Shown here: piece by piece, positions 27,051-35,608 of the stretch
Numbering within the stretch: the stretch's first letter is position 1
Layout of the letters: each line of letters starts with the position of its first letter
NCBI RefSeq assembly: GCF_017726655.1
Contig: NZ_CP072308.1
Span: 2,238,501 to 2,302,500, forward strand
Direction of reading: 5' to 3'
Length of the DNA: 64,000 bases
Source of the DNA: Agrobacterium tumefaciens
Lineage (GTDB): Bacteria > Pseudomonadota > Alphaproteobacteria > Rhizobiales > Rhizobiaceae
Translations under genes and position numbers: made by a program
Notes under the pieces: generated by a model
What the model was told of the DNA's origin: nothing
The model's input: only the letters and a program-made list of their open reading frames with translations
The model's database searches: none

Positions 27051-28321
27051 GCGGCGTCGAGGTCATAACCTTCGGCTGTCGTCTCAACACCTATGAATCG
27101 GAAGTGATGCGGGCGGAGGCCGAAAAGGCCGGGCTTAACAATGCCGTGCTGGTCAATACCTGTGCGGTGACCGGCGAGGCGGTGCGTCAGGCCCGCCAGG
27201 CGATACGCCGCGCCCGGCGTGACAATCCGCATGCGCGCATTATCGTCACCGGCTGCGCCGCGCAGACCGAAAAGCAGACCTTTGCCGACATGCCCGAGGT
27301 CGATGCTGTGCTGGGCAACGAGGAAAAGCTGAAAAGCGCCTCCTATCGGGCACTGCCGGATTTCGGTGTTTCGGCGGAAGAAAAGCTGCGCGTCAACGAT
27401 ATCATGAGCATCAAGGCGACCGCACCGCAGATGGTCAAGCACATCGACGGGCATGTGCGCGCCTTCATTCAGGTGCAGAACGGATGTGATCATCGCTGCA
27501 CCTTCTGCATCATTCCCTATGGGCGCGGCAATTCGCGCTCCGTGCCGATGGGTGCGGTGGTCGATCAGGCCCGTAGACTGACTGAAAGCGGCTATTGTGA
27601 AATCGTGCTGACCGGCGTGGATGCGACCAGTTACGGCGCCGATCTGCCGGGTGAGCCATCCCTCGGTTATCTCGCCAAGACATTGCTGAAACAGGTGCCA
27701 GACATTCTGCGCCTGCGCCTTTCCTCCATCGACAGTATCGAGGCCGACAACCATCTGATGGATCTGATTGCCGATGAGCCGCGTTTCATGCCGCATCTGC
27801 ACCTGTCCCTCCAGCATGGCGACGACATGATTCTGAAACGCATGAAACGCCGCCATTCCCGTGCCGATGCCATACGCTTCTGTCAGGATGTGCGGTCGCT
27901 GCGGCCGGAGATCGCTTTCGGCGCGGATATGATCGCCGGTTTCCCGACCGAGACAGAAGAGATGTTCGAGAACGCCGCGACGCTTGCGGAAGAATGCGGC
28001 ATTTCCAGCCTGCATGTCTTTCCCTACAGCTCGCGTGCCGGCACGCCTGCCGCACGCATGCCGCAACTGGACCGCGCGCTTGTGAAGGAGCGGGCAGCGA
28101 GGCTGCGTGATCGCGGCGAGGCGCTGCGACGGGCGCATCTGCAAGGAATGGTCGATTCGGTGCAGACCGTCCTCGTCGAAAACAATGGTTTTGCCCATAC
28201 CGACAATTTCACGCTGGTGGCGGCACCTGATCTTGCCCCGCGCACTCTTGCGCAGGTTGCGATTACCGGCCACAACGGCAAACATCTGAATATGAGGCTT
28301 CTGGCGGCGGATGCGGCCTGA
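27047..28321 (+). CDS. mtaB: tRNA t6A37 methylthiotransferase
   Basis: Radical-SAM enzyme that adds a methylthio group to t6A37 in tRNAs reading ANN codons. The 424-residue protein carries an N-terminal UPF0004 domain with three cluster cysteines ([23 protein letters not shown]). The radical-SAM motif follows as CDHRCTFC, and then the MiaB-type C-terminal region. MiaB is the alternative, but the [10 protein letters not shown] start is the MtaB form. Start ATG 27047 overlaps dapF. ftsY follows 32 bases later. Confidence 0.92.
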   Translation: MSGVEVITFGCRLNTYESEVMRAEAEKAGLNNAVLVNTCAVTGEAVRQARQAIRRARRDNPHARIIVTGCAAQTEKQTFADMPEVDAVLGNEEKLKSASYRALPDFGVSAEEKLRVNDIMSIKATAPQMVKHIDGHVRAFIQVQNGCDHRCTFCIIPYGRGNSRSVPMGAVVDQARRLTESGYCEIVLTGVDATSYGADLPGEPSLGYLAKTLLKQVPDILRLRLSSIDSIEADNHLMDLIADEPRFMPHLHLSLQHGDDMILKRMKRRHSRADAIRFCQDVRSLRPEIAFGADMIAGFPTETEEMFENAATLAEECGISSLHVFPYSSRAGTPAARMPQLDRALVKERAARLRDRGEALRRAHLQGMVDSVQTVLVENNGFAHTDNFTLVAAPDLAPRTLAQVAITGHNGKHLNMRLLAADAA

Positions 28322-28353
28322 GGCGACCAAAGAGAAAAGACACGGGAACAACC

Positions 28354-29790
28354 ATGGCCCTCGGCTTCATCAAAAAAGTCTTTTCGTTCGGCAAGGACAA
28401 GGCCGAAGCGGAAGAGCGGCCGCAGGAGGATGCTGCGCTTAAGCACGGCAATGAAAACGCCTCCTTCGAAGCTGCGCTGAGTGATGCTGAAACGCATGAC
28501 CCCGTCGACAGGGACCCGGTTTCCGAACTGGAAATGGAAACGGCCGGCGGCCCGGCCCCTGACGAGGCGCAAGATCTAGCTTCCTCCGGCGAAAATGAAG
28601 ACGAGGACGCGCCGCTTCTCCCCGGCGCCGAGCTTTCTGGTGATATGGGCCTGGTGCCGCTGTCGCTGCTGCAGGCGGAAGCCGCGGCGGAGGAGCAGGC
28701 CGAGCTCACTCCAGAGTCTGACGACGTGGTGCTTGATGCTGATGCGATGGAAGCGCTGCTTGACGAGGCGGAAGCCGCGACCGCACCTGAACAGGCTACG
28801 GTTCCGCCAGCCCTGCCGAAAGGCTTTTCATCCGCCAGCGATCGGCAGGAGCCGGCACCTATCGCGCCTCAGGTAAAACTGACGTGGTTCCAGCGCCTGC
28901 GGGCCGGTCTTGCCCGCACCTCTACGCAGCTGACCACGCAGATTTCTGCACTCTTCACCAAACGCAAGTTGGATGAAGACACGCTCGACGAACTCGAAGA
29001 CCTTCTTATCCAGTCCGATCTTGGCGTCGAGACCGCCATGCGCATCACCGGCGCCCTGTCTTCGGAGCGTTATGGCAAGGATGTGAGCGGTGAGGATGTG
29101 GCGCGCATCATGGCGGGCGAGATCACCAAGGTCCTGAAGCCTGTCGCCAAGCCGCTGGAACTCGATCTGTCGCACAAGCCACATGTCATTCTCGTGGTCG
29201 GTGTCAACGGCACGGGCAAGACGACGACCATCGGCAAGCTCGCCGCCAAGCTTTCCGGTTCTGGCCTCAAGGTGATGCTGGCGGCGGGGGATACGTTCCG
29301 CGCAGCGGCCATCGAGCAGCTGAAAATCTGGGCCGATCGGACCGGGTCGGAATTCATCGGCACCAAGCTGGGTGCGGATGCGGCCGGTCTTGCCTACGAC
29401 GCATACGAGCAGGCGCGGGCGCAGAAGAGCGATGTGCTCATCATCGATACCGCCGGTCGTTTGCAGAACAAGACGGAACTGATGGCAGAGCTGGAAAAGA
29501 TCGTGCGCGTGCTCGGCAAGCTCGATCCGGATGCGCCGCACACCGTGCTGCAGACTCTGGACGCAACGACGGGCCAGAACGCCATGAACCAGGTGGAAAT
29601 ATTCCGCAACGTCGCGGGCGTTTCTGGCCTGATTATGACAAAATTGGATGGCACGGCGCGGGGCGGTATCCTCGTCGCCATCGCTGCAAAACACAAGCTG
29701 CCGGTTTATTTCATCGGTGTGGGTGAAGGTGTTGACGATCTGGAGCCCTTCGAGGCGGAAGATTTCGCCAAGGCCATTGCGGGAGTTTGA
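28354..29790 (+). CDS. ftsY: Signal recognition particle receptor FtsY
   Basis: Membrane-associated GTPase that receives the Ffh-nascent chain complex and hands it to SecYEG. The 478-residue protein begins with an amphipathic segment ([16 protein letters not shown]) and a long acidic region to about residue 170. The NG domain follows, with [22 protein letters not shown] and [10 protein letters not shown]. The acidic region is the usual membrane and translocon interaction domain. Its partner ffh lies 4 kb upstream on the other strand. Start ATG 28354 fits the family and the stop is followed within two bases by yciB. Confidence 0.97.
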   Translation: MALGFIKKVFSFGKDKAEAEERPQEDAALKHGNENASFEAALSDAETHDPVDRDPVSELEMETAGGPAPDEAQDLASSGENEDEDAPLLPGAELSGDMGLVPLSLLQAEAAAEEQAELTPESDDVVLDADAMEALLDEAEAATAPEQATVPPALPKGFSSASDRQEPAPIAPQVKLTWFQRLRAGLARTSTQLTTQISALFTKRKLDEDTLDELEDLLIQSDLGVETAMRITGALSSERYGKDVSGEDVARIMAGEITKVLKPVAKPLELDLSHKPHVILVVGVNGTGKTTTIGKLAAKLSGSGLKVMLAAGDTFRAAAIEQLKIWADRTGSEFIGTKLGADAAGLAYDAYEQARAQKSDVLIIDTAGRLQNKTELMAELEKIVRVLGKLDPDAPHTVLQTLDATTGQNAMNQVEIFRNVAGVSGLIMTKLDGTARGGILVAIAAKHKLPVYFIGVGEGVDDLEPFEAEDFAKAIAGV

Positions 29791-29792
29791 GT

Positions 29793-30443
29793 ATGGATAT
29801 TGAAAGCAATTCCAAGGAAAGCGAAAAGATGGTTGCGGAAATCAGCCCGCTCCTGAAATTCGTGCTCGAACTTGGCCCGCTCGTCGTCTTCTTTTTCGCC
29901 AATTCGCGTGGCGAATGGCTTGCCACCACTTTTCCGGTTCTGACAGAGTTCGGTGGCCCGATCTTCATCGCTACCGGCCTGTTCATGATCGCGACGGCGA
30001 TTGCGCTCTCCGTTTCGTGGGTGCTGACGCGCAAGCTGCCGATCATGCCGCTGATTTCAGGCATCGTTGTTTTCGTTTTCGGCGCACTGACCTTGTGGTT
30101 GCAGAACGACACGTTCATCAAGATGAAGCCGACCATCGTCAACACGCTATTCGGCGTCATTCTGCTGGGCGGCCTGTTCTTCGGACAGTCCCTGCTCGGT
30201 TACGTCTTCAATTCCGCCTTCAAGCTGACGGATGAAGGCTGGCGCAAGCTGACCCTGCGCTGGGGCATCTTTTTCCTCTTTCTGGCAGTGCTGAACGAGG
30301 TTGTCTGGCGCATGTTCTCCACAGACACCTGGGTAGCCTTCAAGGTCTGGGGCACGATGCCGATCACCATCATCTTCACCATGGCGCAGATGCCTCTCGT
30401 CATGCGCCACTCGGTGGAGCCGCTTAACAAGGACGAGAAATGA
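29793..30443 (+). CDS. yciB: YciB/IspZ inner membrane protein (septation protein A family)
   Basis: Integral membrane protein of 216 residues with about five helices. The signature includes [17 protein letters not shown] near the start and [21 protein letters not shown] near the end. In E. coli, YciB affects envelope synthesis and cell elongation; in Shigella a relative is required for septation. The exact biochemical function is unsettled. The frame begins with a TTG at 29787 overlapping the ftsY stop, but ATG 29793, preceded by GGGAG, is preferred. Its stop overlaps the next gene by four bases, so a three-gene unit with ftsY and UPF0314 is likely. Confidence 0.93.
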   Translation: MDIESNSKESEKMVAEISPLLKFVLELGPLVVFFFANSRGEWLATTFPVLTEFGGPIFIATGLFMIATAIALSVSWVLTRKLPIMPLISGIVVFVFGALTLWLQNDTFIKMKPTIVNTLFGVILLGGLFFGQSLLGYVFNSAFKLTDEGWRKLTLRWGIFFLFLAVLNEVVWRMFSTDTWVAFKVWGTMPITIIFTMAQMPLVMRHSVEPLNKDEK

Positions 30444-31036
30444 CAGTTGCGGAGATGCCGGCTTCCCGTTCGCGTTCGCTCAAGTGGTTCGGCGTGGCCG
30501 CCGGGCTGCTTCTCCTGCAGATCATCATTCTCTACGCCATGGGTCGCATTCCTATCTGCGAATGCGGTTATGTGAAGCTGTTCGAACCGGGCGTGAACAC
30601 GCCGGGCAACTCGCAGCACATCGCTGACTGGTACACGCCGTCGCATATCATTCACGGCTTCCTGTTCTATTGGTTCGCGTGGCTGCTGTTCCGTAACAAG
30701 CCGCTTTCCATGCGGCTTTCCCTTGCGGTTCTGGTGGAGGCCGCTTGGGAAATTCTGGAAAATTCGCCCATCATCATCGATCGCTACCGAACCGCGACCA
30801 TGGCGCTGGGGTACACGGGCGACAGTATCCTGAATTCGGCGATGGATACGATTTTCATGGCCCTTGGTTTCCTGTTCGCTGCTCGGGTGCCGGTCTGGTT
30901 GACGGTCCTGATCGCCATCTTCTTTGAAATCTTCACCGGCTGGCTGATCCGCGATAATCTGACGCTCAATGTGGTCATGCTCGTCTGGCCGGTAGACGCG
31001 ATCAAGGAATGGCAGAACGCGCTGCCGCAAATGTGA
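30440..31036 (+). CDS. DUF2585 (UPF0314) membrane protein
   Basis: Membrane protein of 198 residues with about five hydrophobic segments. It is found in Rhizobiales next to ftsY/yciB and has no known function. Conserved features seen here are CECGY (after the first helix), [17 protein letters not shown], a central [18 protein letters not shown] and [13 protein letters not shown]. The histidine, glutamate and aspartate within helices resemble membrane-embedded enzyme residues, but this is only a suggestion. The ATG overlaps the yciB stop (ATGA), tying it to that operon. Possible roles lie in envelope biogenesis. Confidence 0.85.
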   Translation: MTVAEMPASRSRSLKWFGVAAGLLLLQIIILYAMGRIPICECGYVKLFEPGVNTPGNSQHIADWYTPSHIIHGFLFYWFAWLLFRNKPLSMRLSLAVLVEAAWEILENSPIIIDRYRTATMALGYTGDSILNSAMDTIFMALGFLFAARVPVWLTVLIAIFFEIFTGWLIRDNLTLNVVMLVWPVDAIKEWQNALPQM

Positions 31037-31161
31037 TCGGGCGCCGCCCCAAGCCTCCTGCGGGAACTGCGCGAAAGTATTTCATCATATGCAGGTTTTC
31101 TTAATGGCGTTCGGCTAAGCTTCGGGTTCAAAAGCTCGTCTCTTTATCCGGCAGAACCCCC

Positions 31162-32343
31162 TTGCAAGATAATTTCGCCTATCTTCTTCCCTTCATCATG
31201 CTGACATTCGGCGTGGTGTTTCTGTTCCTGCAGCGGATTGGCCATGCTTCGGCCCGTTATTGGGGCTTCGGATATCTATCGGCGGCTTTCGGTTTCGCGA
31301 CGCCGCTTGTTTTGGGCGGTCTGCCGTTTGAAGTGCAGGCGATCCTGTCGAACCTGCTCTTCTTTTCCGCCTTCTTTCTGTTTGGCCACGCATTGCTCAC
31401 GCATTTCGAGCAGCCGCTTTATACCAAGGTACGGCTGTCAATCGTCATTGTCGCGGCGCTGTTGGTCTCCTTTCACGTTGTGGTGACGCCGGATCTGAAG
31501 CGTGAACTTGTGATCGGCGATCTCATTTGCGCCCTGTTGCTTGCCATCCCCGTTTGGGTCGTGCGCAAGCGGCCGGTAACGCTCGTAGACAGGATGATGG
31601 TGGCAATTGCCGCTCTTGTGGTAGCGGAAACGCTGGTGCGCATCGGCGCGCTTCTGGTCATGACGCCGAACGGATCGATGATTGAGCTCAGCGAATTCTT
31701 CGAATCCGACTACGCGTTCTACATGCAGCTGACGGCCAGCATTTTCGGTTTCCTGCTGGCTTTGTCCGTCCTTGCGAGCCAGGTTTCAGTCACCGTCGAC
31801 AGGCACCAGCATGCGGCTGAACACGATCCGCTGACGGATGTGCTGAACCGGCGCGGCTTTGATCGCCATGTCCCCGACTTCCGCAACGAAACACCCGATG
31901 GAGCCGTCATCACCTGTGACATCGACCACTTCAAGCGCATCAACGACATTTACGGCCACGCGGCAGGCGATATCGTTCTGATTAGCCTTTCTGATCTCCT
32001 CAGGAGGCATACTTCCAATGGTGCGCGGGTGGCACGTTTCGGCGGCGAAGAATTCGTGGTCTTCCTGCCGGGACAGACGGCGGCGGCGGCCGGTCAGGTG
32101 GCGAATGCCATACGCGCAGCGTTTTCGTCGCTTGACTGGAAAAACCGCGGCATCTTGGATCAGATCACGGCGAGCTTCGGCGTTTCAGCCATCGCAAGAG
32201 GTGATCACTCCATCCACGATGCCATCAAACGGGCCGATGACAGTCTCTACGCCGCAAAACGTGGCGGTCGTGATCAGGTGGTGCTGGAGGGCGCGCGGTT
32301 GCCAGCTGAGGGACCGTCGCTCAGGATCATTTCCGGCAGGTGA
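31162..32343 (+). CDS. Membrane-bound GGDEF diguanylate cyclase
   Basis: Probable c-di-GMP synthase of 393 residues. The first 205 residues hold about six helices with no recognised sensory domain, and a GGDEF domain follows. The catalytic motif is FGGEEF; DHFKRINDIYGHAAGD supplies further substrate and metal contacts. The inhibitory I-site (RxxD before the motif) is absent: the equivalent positions read Ser and Ala in SNGARVARFGGEEF, so product inhibition is not expected. The start is TTG 31162; ATG 31198 is a weaker alternative because it would cut into the first helix. It stands alone between two operons. Confidence 0.9.
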   Translation: MQDNFAYLLPFIMLTFGVVFLFLQRIGHASARYWGFGYLSAAFGFATPLVLGGLPFEVQAILSNLLFFSAFFLFGHALLTHFEQPLYTKVRLSIVIVAALLVSFHVVVTPDLKRELVIGDLICALLLAIPVWVVRKRPVTLVDRMMVAIAALVVAETLVRIGALLVMTPNGSMIELSEFFESDYAFYMQLTASIFGFLLALSVLASQVSVTVDRHQHAAEHDPLTDVLNRRGFDRHVPDFRNETPDGAVITCDIDHFKRINDIYGHAAGDIVLISLSDLLRRHTSNGARVARFGGEEFVVFLPGQTAAAAGQVANAIRAAFSSLDWKNRGILDQITASFGVSAIARGDHSIHDAIKRADDSLYAAKRGGRDQVVLEGARLPAEGPSLRIISGR

Positions 32344-32358
32344 TCCGTTGCGGGCTCG

Positions 32359-32964
32359 CTATTGTCCGGCTGCGGCCGCAATCGCCGGCATGAGGTCACG
32401 CTCGATGCTGCGCGCATCGAATGGTCCGACCTTCTTGAATAGGATCGTCCCGTCCATACCGACCAGATAGCTTTCAGGAATGCCATACACACCCCAGTCG
32501 ATCGCCGCCTTTCCGGTGGGATCGACGCCTATCGCGGCAAAAGGGTTGCCGAGTTCGCCGAGGAAGCGCAGGGCATTATCTTGCTTGTCCTTGTAGTTGA
32601 TGCCAACCACCCTGATGCGGCTGTCCTTCGCCAGCTCCTGCAGCAGCGGATGCTCCTGCCTGCAGGGGATGCACCAGGAGGCGAAGACATTGACCAGCGT
32701 CAGCTTGCCCTTGATGGCGGCATCGGTGAGCGCCGGCAGGTTCGAGCCTTCGAGCGGCGGCAGCGACAGGGTCGGCGCTTTCGTGCCGATCAAGGCAGAG
32801 GGAATGGCGCTGATATCAAGGCCGTTCACGTCCTGATCATAGAGCATCTTGCCGGCGACGATGGCGAAGCCGCCGAACAGCAGAAGCGGCAGCAACGCCA
32901 GCGCATATCTTGCGCGGCCTGTGGTTCTTGCTTTGCCTTCCTGTTTCTGGGTGGCCTGCGTCAT
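32359..32964 (-). CDS. ccmG: Thiol:disulfide interchange protein, cytochrome c maturation
   Basis: Periplasmic thioredoxin-like protein (CcmG/DsbE, CycY in rhizobia) that reduces apocytochrome c cysteines before haem attachment. It has 201 residues with one N-terminal anchor (about 20-42) and the thioredoxin active site in FASWCIPCRQEH. The conserved acidic and cis-Pro features (GVYGIPESYLVG) are typical of CcmG. It ends the ccmABCDG operon, and its start overlaps the ccmD stop by four bases. Convergent with the GGDEF gene, with only 15 bases between stops. Confidence 0.95.
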   Translation of the reverse strand: MTQATQKQEGKARTTGRARYALALLPLLLFGGFAIVAGKMLYDQDVNGLDISAIPSALIGTKAPTLSLPPLEGSNLPALTDAAIKGKLTLVNVFASWCIPCRQEHPLLQELAKDSRIRVVGINYKDKQDNALRFLGELGNPFAAIGVDPTGKAAIDWGVYGIPESYLVGMDGTILFKKVGPFDARSIERDLMPAIAAAAGQ

Positions 32965-33134
32965 TTCCCGTCACCCGTTGAAGCAGCTTTTACCTTGCGG
33001 CGCACCCCAGAGGCTTCGAGTTCCTTCAGTTCCCGCTTGCGTGCCTGGCCGTCCATGACGACCCAGGCGATGAGACAGAGAACGACAAGGCCGGTCGTCG
33101 CATAGGACATGCCGATGTAAAAGGCGTGCGTCAT
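32961..33134 (-). CDS. ccmD: Haem exporter protein CcmD
   Basis: Small bitopic membrane protein of 57 residues needed for release of haem-loaded CcmE from the CcmABC complex. It begins MTHAFYIGMSYATTGLVVLCL, with a single helix at about 10-27 and a basic cytoplasmic tail. The frame extends upstream to 33209 inside ccmC, but ATG 33134, four bases after the ccmC stop, is the family start. It overlaps ccmG by four bases. Assigned from size, topology and position. Confidence 0.9.
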   Translation of the reverse strand: MTHAFYIGMSYATTGLVVLCLIAWVVMDGQARKRELKELEASGVRRKVKAASTGDGK

Positions 33135-33138
33135 CCCC

Positions 33139-33900
33139 TCAGCCCTCCCGGTTGGCGATGCGCGCGGCAAGCCGCCGCTGCGCGGCCACGCGTCGGCGCC
33201 AGATTTCATTGCGCATCGCGGCTATATGCAGGGTGAAGAACAGCAGCGTGAAACCGACCGCCATGGTCAGAAGCGGCCAGAGAAACTCCGCGTCGATGGC
33301 GGAACCGCCCATGCGGATGACGCTTGCCGGCTGATGCAGCGTATTCCACCATTCGACCGAAAACTTGATGATTGGGATATTCACGAAGCCGACGAGAATC
33401 AGCACGGCGCTGACGCGGGCGGCTCTGGAGGGATCGTCCATTGCCCTGTTGAGGGCGATGAGCCCGAGATACATCAGGAAAAGCACGAAGACGGAGGTGA
33501 GCCGCGCGTCCCACACCCACCAGGTTCCCCACATTGGCTTGCCCCACAGCGAGCCGGTGATGAGCGCAATCAGCGTGAAGGCCGCACCGATGGGAGCTGC
33601 TGCCTTGTGGCTGACATCGGCCAGCGGATGACGCCAGACGAGGGTGCCGATGGCGGAGACGGCCATGACGGAATAACACATCATCGCCAGCCATGCGGAG
33701 GGCACGTGCACATACATGATGCGCACGGTGTAACCCTGCTGGTAATCTCCCTCTGAGGTGAAGGACATGTAGAGCCCGGCCGCCAGCACCAGCGCGGTCA
33801 AACCGGCGAGCCAGGGCAGGATGCGTGCCGCCAGCGCCAGAAACCGCGTCGGGTTGGCGAGATCGCTGAACCTGGTGATGGAGAAAGTCTGCTCGTTCAT
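33139..33900 (-). CDS. ccmC: Haem exporter protein CcmC
   Basis: Inner membrane haem-handling protein that delivers haem to CcmE in the periplasm. It has 253 residues and about six helices, with the tryptophan-rich haem-binding segment GTWWVWDARLTS. Flanking histidines lie in VHVPSAW and further along. The N-terminus and the basic C-terminal tail are cytoplasmic. It starts at ATG 33900, 97 bases after ccmB, on the same strand as ccmA, ccmB, ccmD and ccmG. Confidence 0.96.
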   Translation of the reverse strand: MNEQTFSITRFSDLANPTRFLALAARILPWLAGLTALVLAAGLYMSFTSEGDYQQGYTVRIMYVHVPSAWLAMMCYSVMAVSAIGTLVWRHPLADVSHKAAAPIGAAFTLIALITGSLWGKPMWGTWWVWDARLTSVFVLFLMYLGLIALNRAMDDPSRAARVSAVLILVGFVNIPIIKFSVEWWNTLHQPASVIRMGGSAIDAEFLWPLLTMAVGFTLLFFTLHIAAMRNEIWRRRVAAQRRLAARIANREG

Positions 33901-33997
33901 GCCGTTTGTGTAACCCGAGAATCGCCGCCCCGCAATTGATCCTTGTCAACGATGGTCGGTCAATCATCGCCGGGCAACGTGGACATTGACGCTTTCA

Positions 33998-34657
33998 TCA
34001 ATCCATACCATTGCGCAGCGCCAAAGCGGCAAAGAAAGGCCCGGTCACGGCTGAAAATAACGTGATCGCGCAGAGAATGAGAAAGGGTGGCAGGAAGGGT
34101 GCCGGGTCCTGCACGGCTGCATAGGATGCACTGACGCCGAAGATCAGCACCGGAATGGCGAGCGGCAGGACGAGGATGGAAACCAGAAGGCCGCCGCGTG
34201 GCAGGGCAACGGCAACCGCCGCCCCCACCGCGCCGATGAAGGTGATGGCGGGAGAGCCGACGAGAAGGGTGAGCATCACCGCGCCGATCGCCACCTCGTC
34301 CATATTCATGAAAAGGCCGAGAAGGGGCGATGCCACTACCAGGGGGAGGCCCGTTGATACCCAGTGCGCCAGGCATTTGACCAGAACCGTCAGCACCAAC
34401 GGGGTTTCCTGCATCAGGATGAGATCGAGGGAGCCGTCGTCGCGTTCGGCCTGGAACAGCCGGTCTAGGCCGAGAAGGGCGGACAGAAGTGCGCCGATCC
34501 AGACGATGGCCGGGCCGATGCGGGCAAGCAGGTTGAGATCGGGGCCGACGCCGAAAGGGATGACGGCAACCACGGTCATGAAGAACAGCACGCCGATCAG
34601 CGCGCCGCCTCCGGCCCGGATCGAGAGCTTGAGATCGCGGAGGAAGAGAGCGGTCAT
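33998..34657 (-). CDS. ccmB: Haem exporter protein CcmB
   Basis: Membrane subunit of the CcmAB ABC transporter that drives release of holo-CcmE. It has 219 residues and about six helices, with LFQAERDDGSLDLILMQETP matching the family cytoplasmic loop and SPLLGLFMNM in the next segment. The frame could extend to 34723, but MTALFLRDLKLSIRAGGG at 34657 is the family start. The ccmA stop lies 40 bases upstream. CcmE, CcmF and CcmH genes are not in this window. Confidence 0.95.
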   Translation of the reverse strand: MTALFLRDLKLSIRAGGGALIGVLFFMTVVAVIPFGVGPDLNLLARIGPAIVWIGALLSALLGLDRLFQAERDDGSLDLILMQETPLVLTVLVKCLAHWVSTGLPLVVASPLLGLFMNMDEVAIGAVMLTLLVGSPAITFIGAVGAAVAVALPRGGLLVSILVLPLAIPVLIFGVSASYAAVQDPAPFLPPFLILCAITLFSAVTGPFFAALALRNGMD

Positions 34658-34697
34658 TGTTGAGGCCTCGGTGGGGCAAGCCGCGTGCGCATCGCCA

Positions 34698-35339
34698 TCA
34701 CGCCCAAGCCTCCACACCCGCAAACCCCGTCATCTGCAATTCCCGCGCATTAGTTAGCCCCAAAGGCTGATGTGTCGCAGCAATCACGATGCCGCCCTTC
34801 GATAGATGGTCTTTCACAAGATCGGTAAACATGTCGTCTGCCGCCCTGTCGAGCGCGGCTGTCGGTTCGTCGAGAATCCACACCGGGCGCCATGCAACGA
34901 GAAGTTTTGCCATCGCGAAACGGCGCTGTTGACCGGCGGACAGATAACCGTAGGGCAGGTGGGTAATGCCGGCAAGGCCAATGATCTCGGCTGCTTCATC
35001 GATGCTGATGCCAGCTGCACCACGAAAGTCTCCAAGGAAATCCTTCCAGAAGCGCAGGTTCTCGAAAACTGTCAGTTCCGTCTTCATCGCATTGCGATGT
35101 CCAAGATAATGGCAAGCCTCTGACGGCCGAATCTCCTCGTCAATCCCTTCGCCGGCTATCTTTACGCTGCCCTGTTCGGGCCGCAACAGACCGGCCACCG
35201 TGCGCAGCAGCGTCGATTTTCCCGAGCCGTTGCGGCCGGTCAGCACCAGTGCCTCGCCGTCGCTTAACTTGAAGGAAATATTCATGAATATGAAATCTTC
35301 GCCGCGTCGCACGCCAAGATTTTCCGCCGTCAGTTGCAT
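34698..35339 (-). CDS. ccmA: Haem exporter ATP-binding protein CcmA
   Basis: ATPase of the CcmABCD complex. It has 213 residues with Walker A GRNGSGKST, signature LSAGQQRRFAMAKLL (the usual C-loop with Ala for Gly, as in CcmA) and Walker B WILDEPTAALD. ATP use by CcmA is known to be needed for release of holo-CcmE rather than for haem transport itself. It is the first gene of the ccmABCDG operon, divergent from acnA across a 269-base regulatory region. Confidence 0.95.
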   Translation of the reverse strand: MQLTAENLGVRRGEDFIFMNISFKLSDGEALVLTGRNGSGKSTLLRTVAGLLRPEQGSVKIAGEGIDEEIRPSEACHYLGHRNAMKTELTVFENLRFWKDFLGDFRGAAGISIDEAAEIIGLAGITHLPYGYLSAGQQRRFAMAKLLVAWRPVWILDEPTAALDRAADDMFTDLVKDHLSKGGIVIAATHQPLGLTNARELQMTGFAGVEAWA

Positions 35340-35506
35340 GCTGCGGTTCCGATTAAAAATTGCCGCTCGATCATAAAAAAATCGATTAGCGTCGTGGAAT
35401 GGTCTGGCACGTTTGTCTGAAATTATCTATATGGGTGTCAACACGCCAGCGGCCGGCGTGAACATCATCTTGCGCCGGACTTGACGATTGCGAGGAGCAA
35501 TTTTCA

Positions 35507-35571
35507 CGTGCGGACAGCGGAAATGGTCGTACCCGCATCCTGATGTGCATGAGTGCATAGGTGTCCGCACG
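35507..35571 (+). ncRNA. Predicted structured leader upstream of acnA (three-way junction)
   Basis: CGTGCGGACA (35507-35516) and TGTCCGCACG (35562-35571) are perfect 10-bp complements. Between them, GCGG can pair with CCGC, and TGTGCA with TGCATA around a TGAG loop, so the RNA could form a closed stem with two branches. It ends 37 bases before the acnA start. I do not recognise it as a known riboswitch or leader class. Structure is predicted by eye. Confidence 0.4.
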
Positions 35572-35608
35572 AACGTGTTGGCTATCAGTGTAAGCGGGGT
35601 TTTTATCC

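Noticed and set aside
26333..28351. A 672-codon frame on the minus strand over dapF and mtaB
   Set aside because: Antisense to two secure coupled genes, with Arg/His/Gln-rich composition typical of shadow frames in GC-rich DNA.
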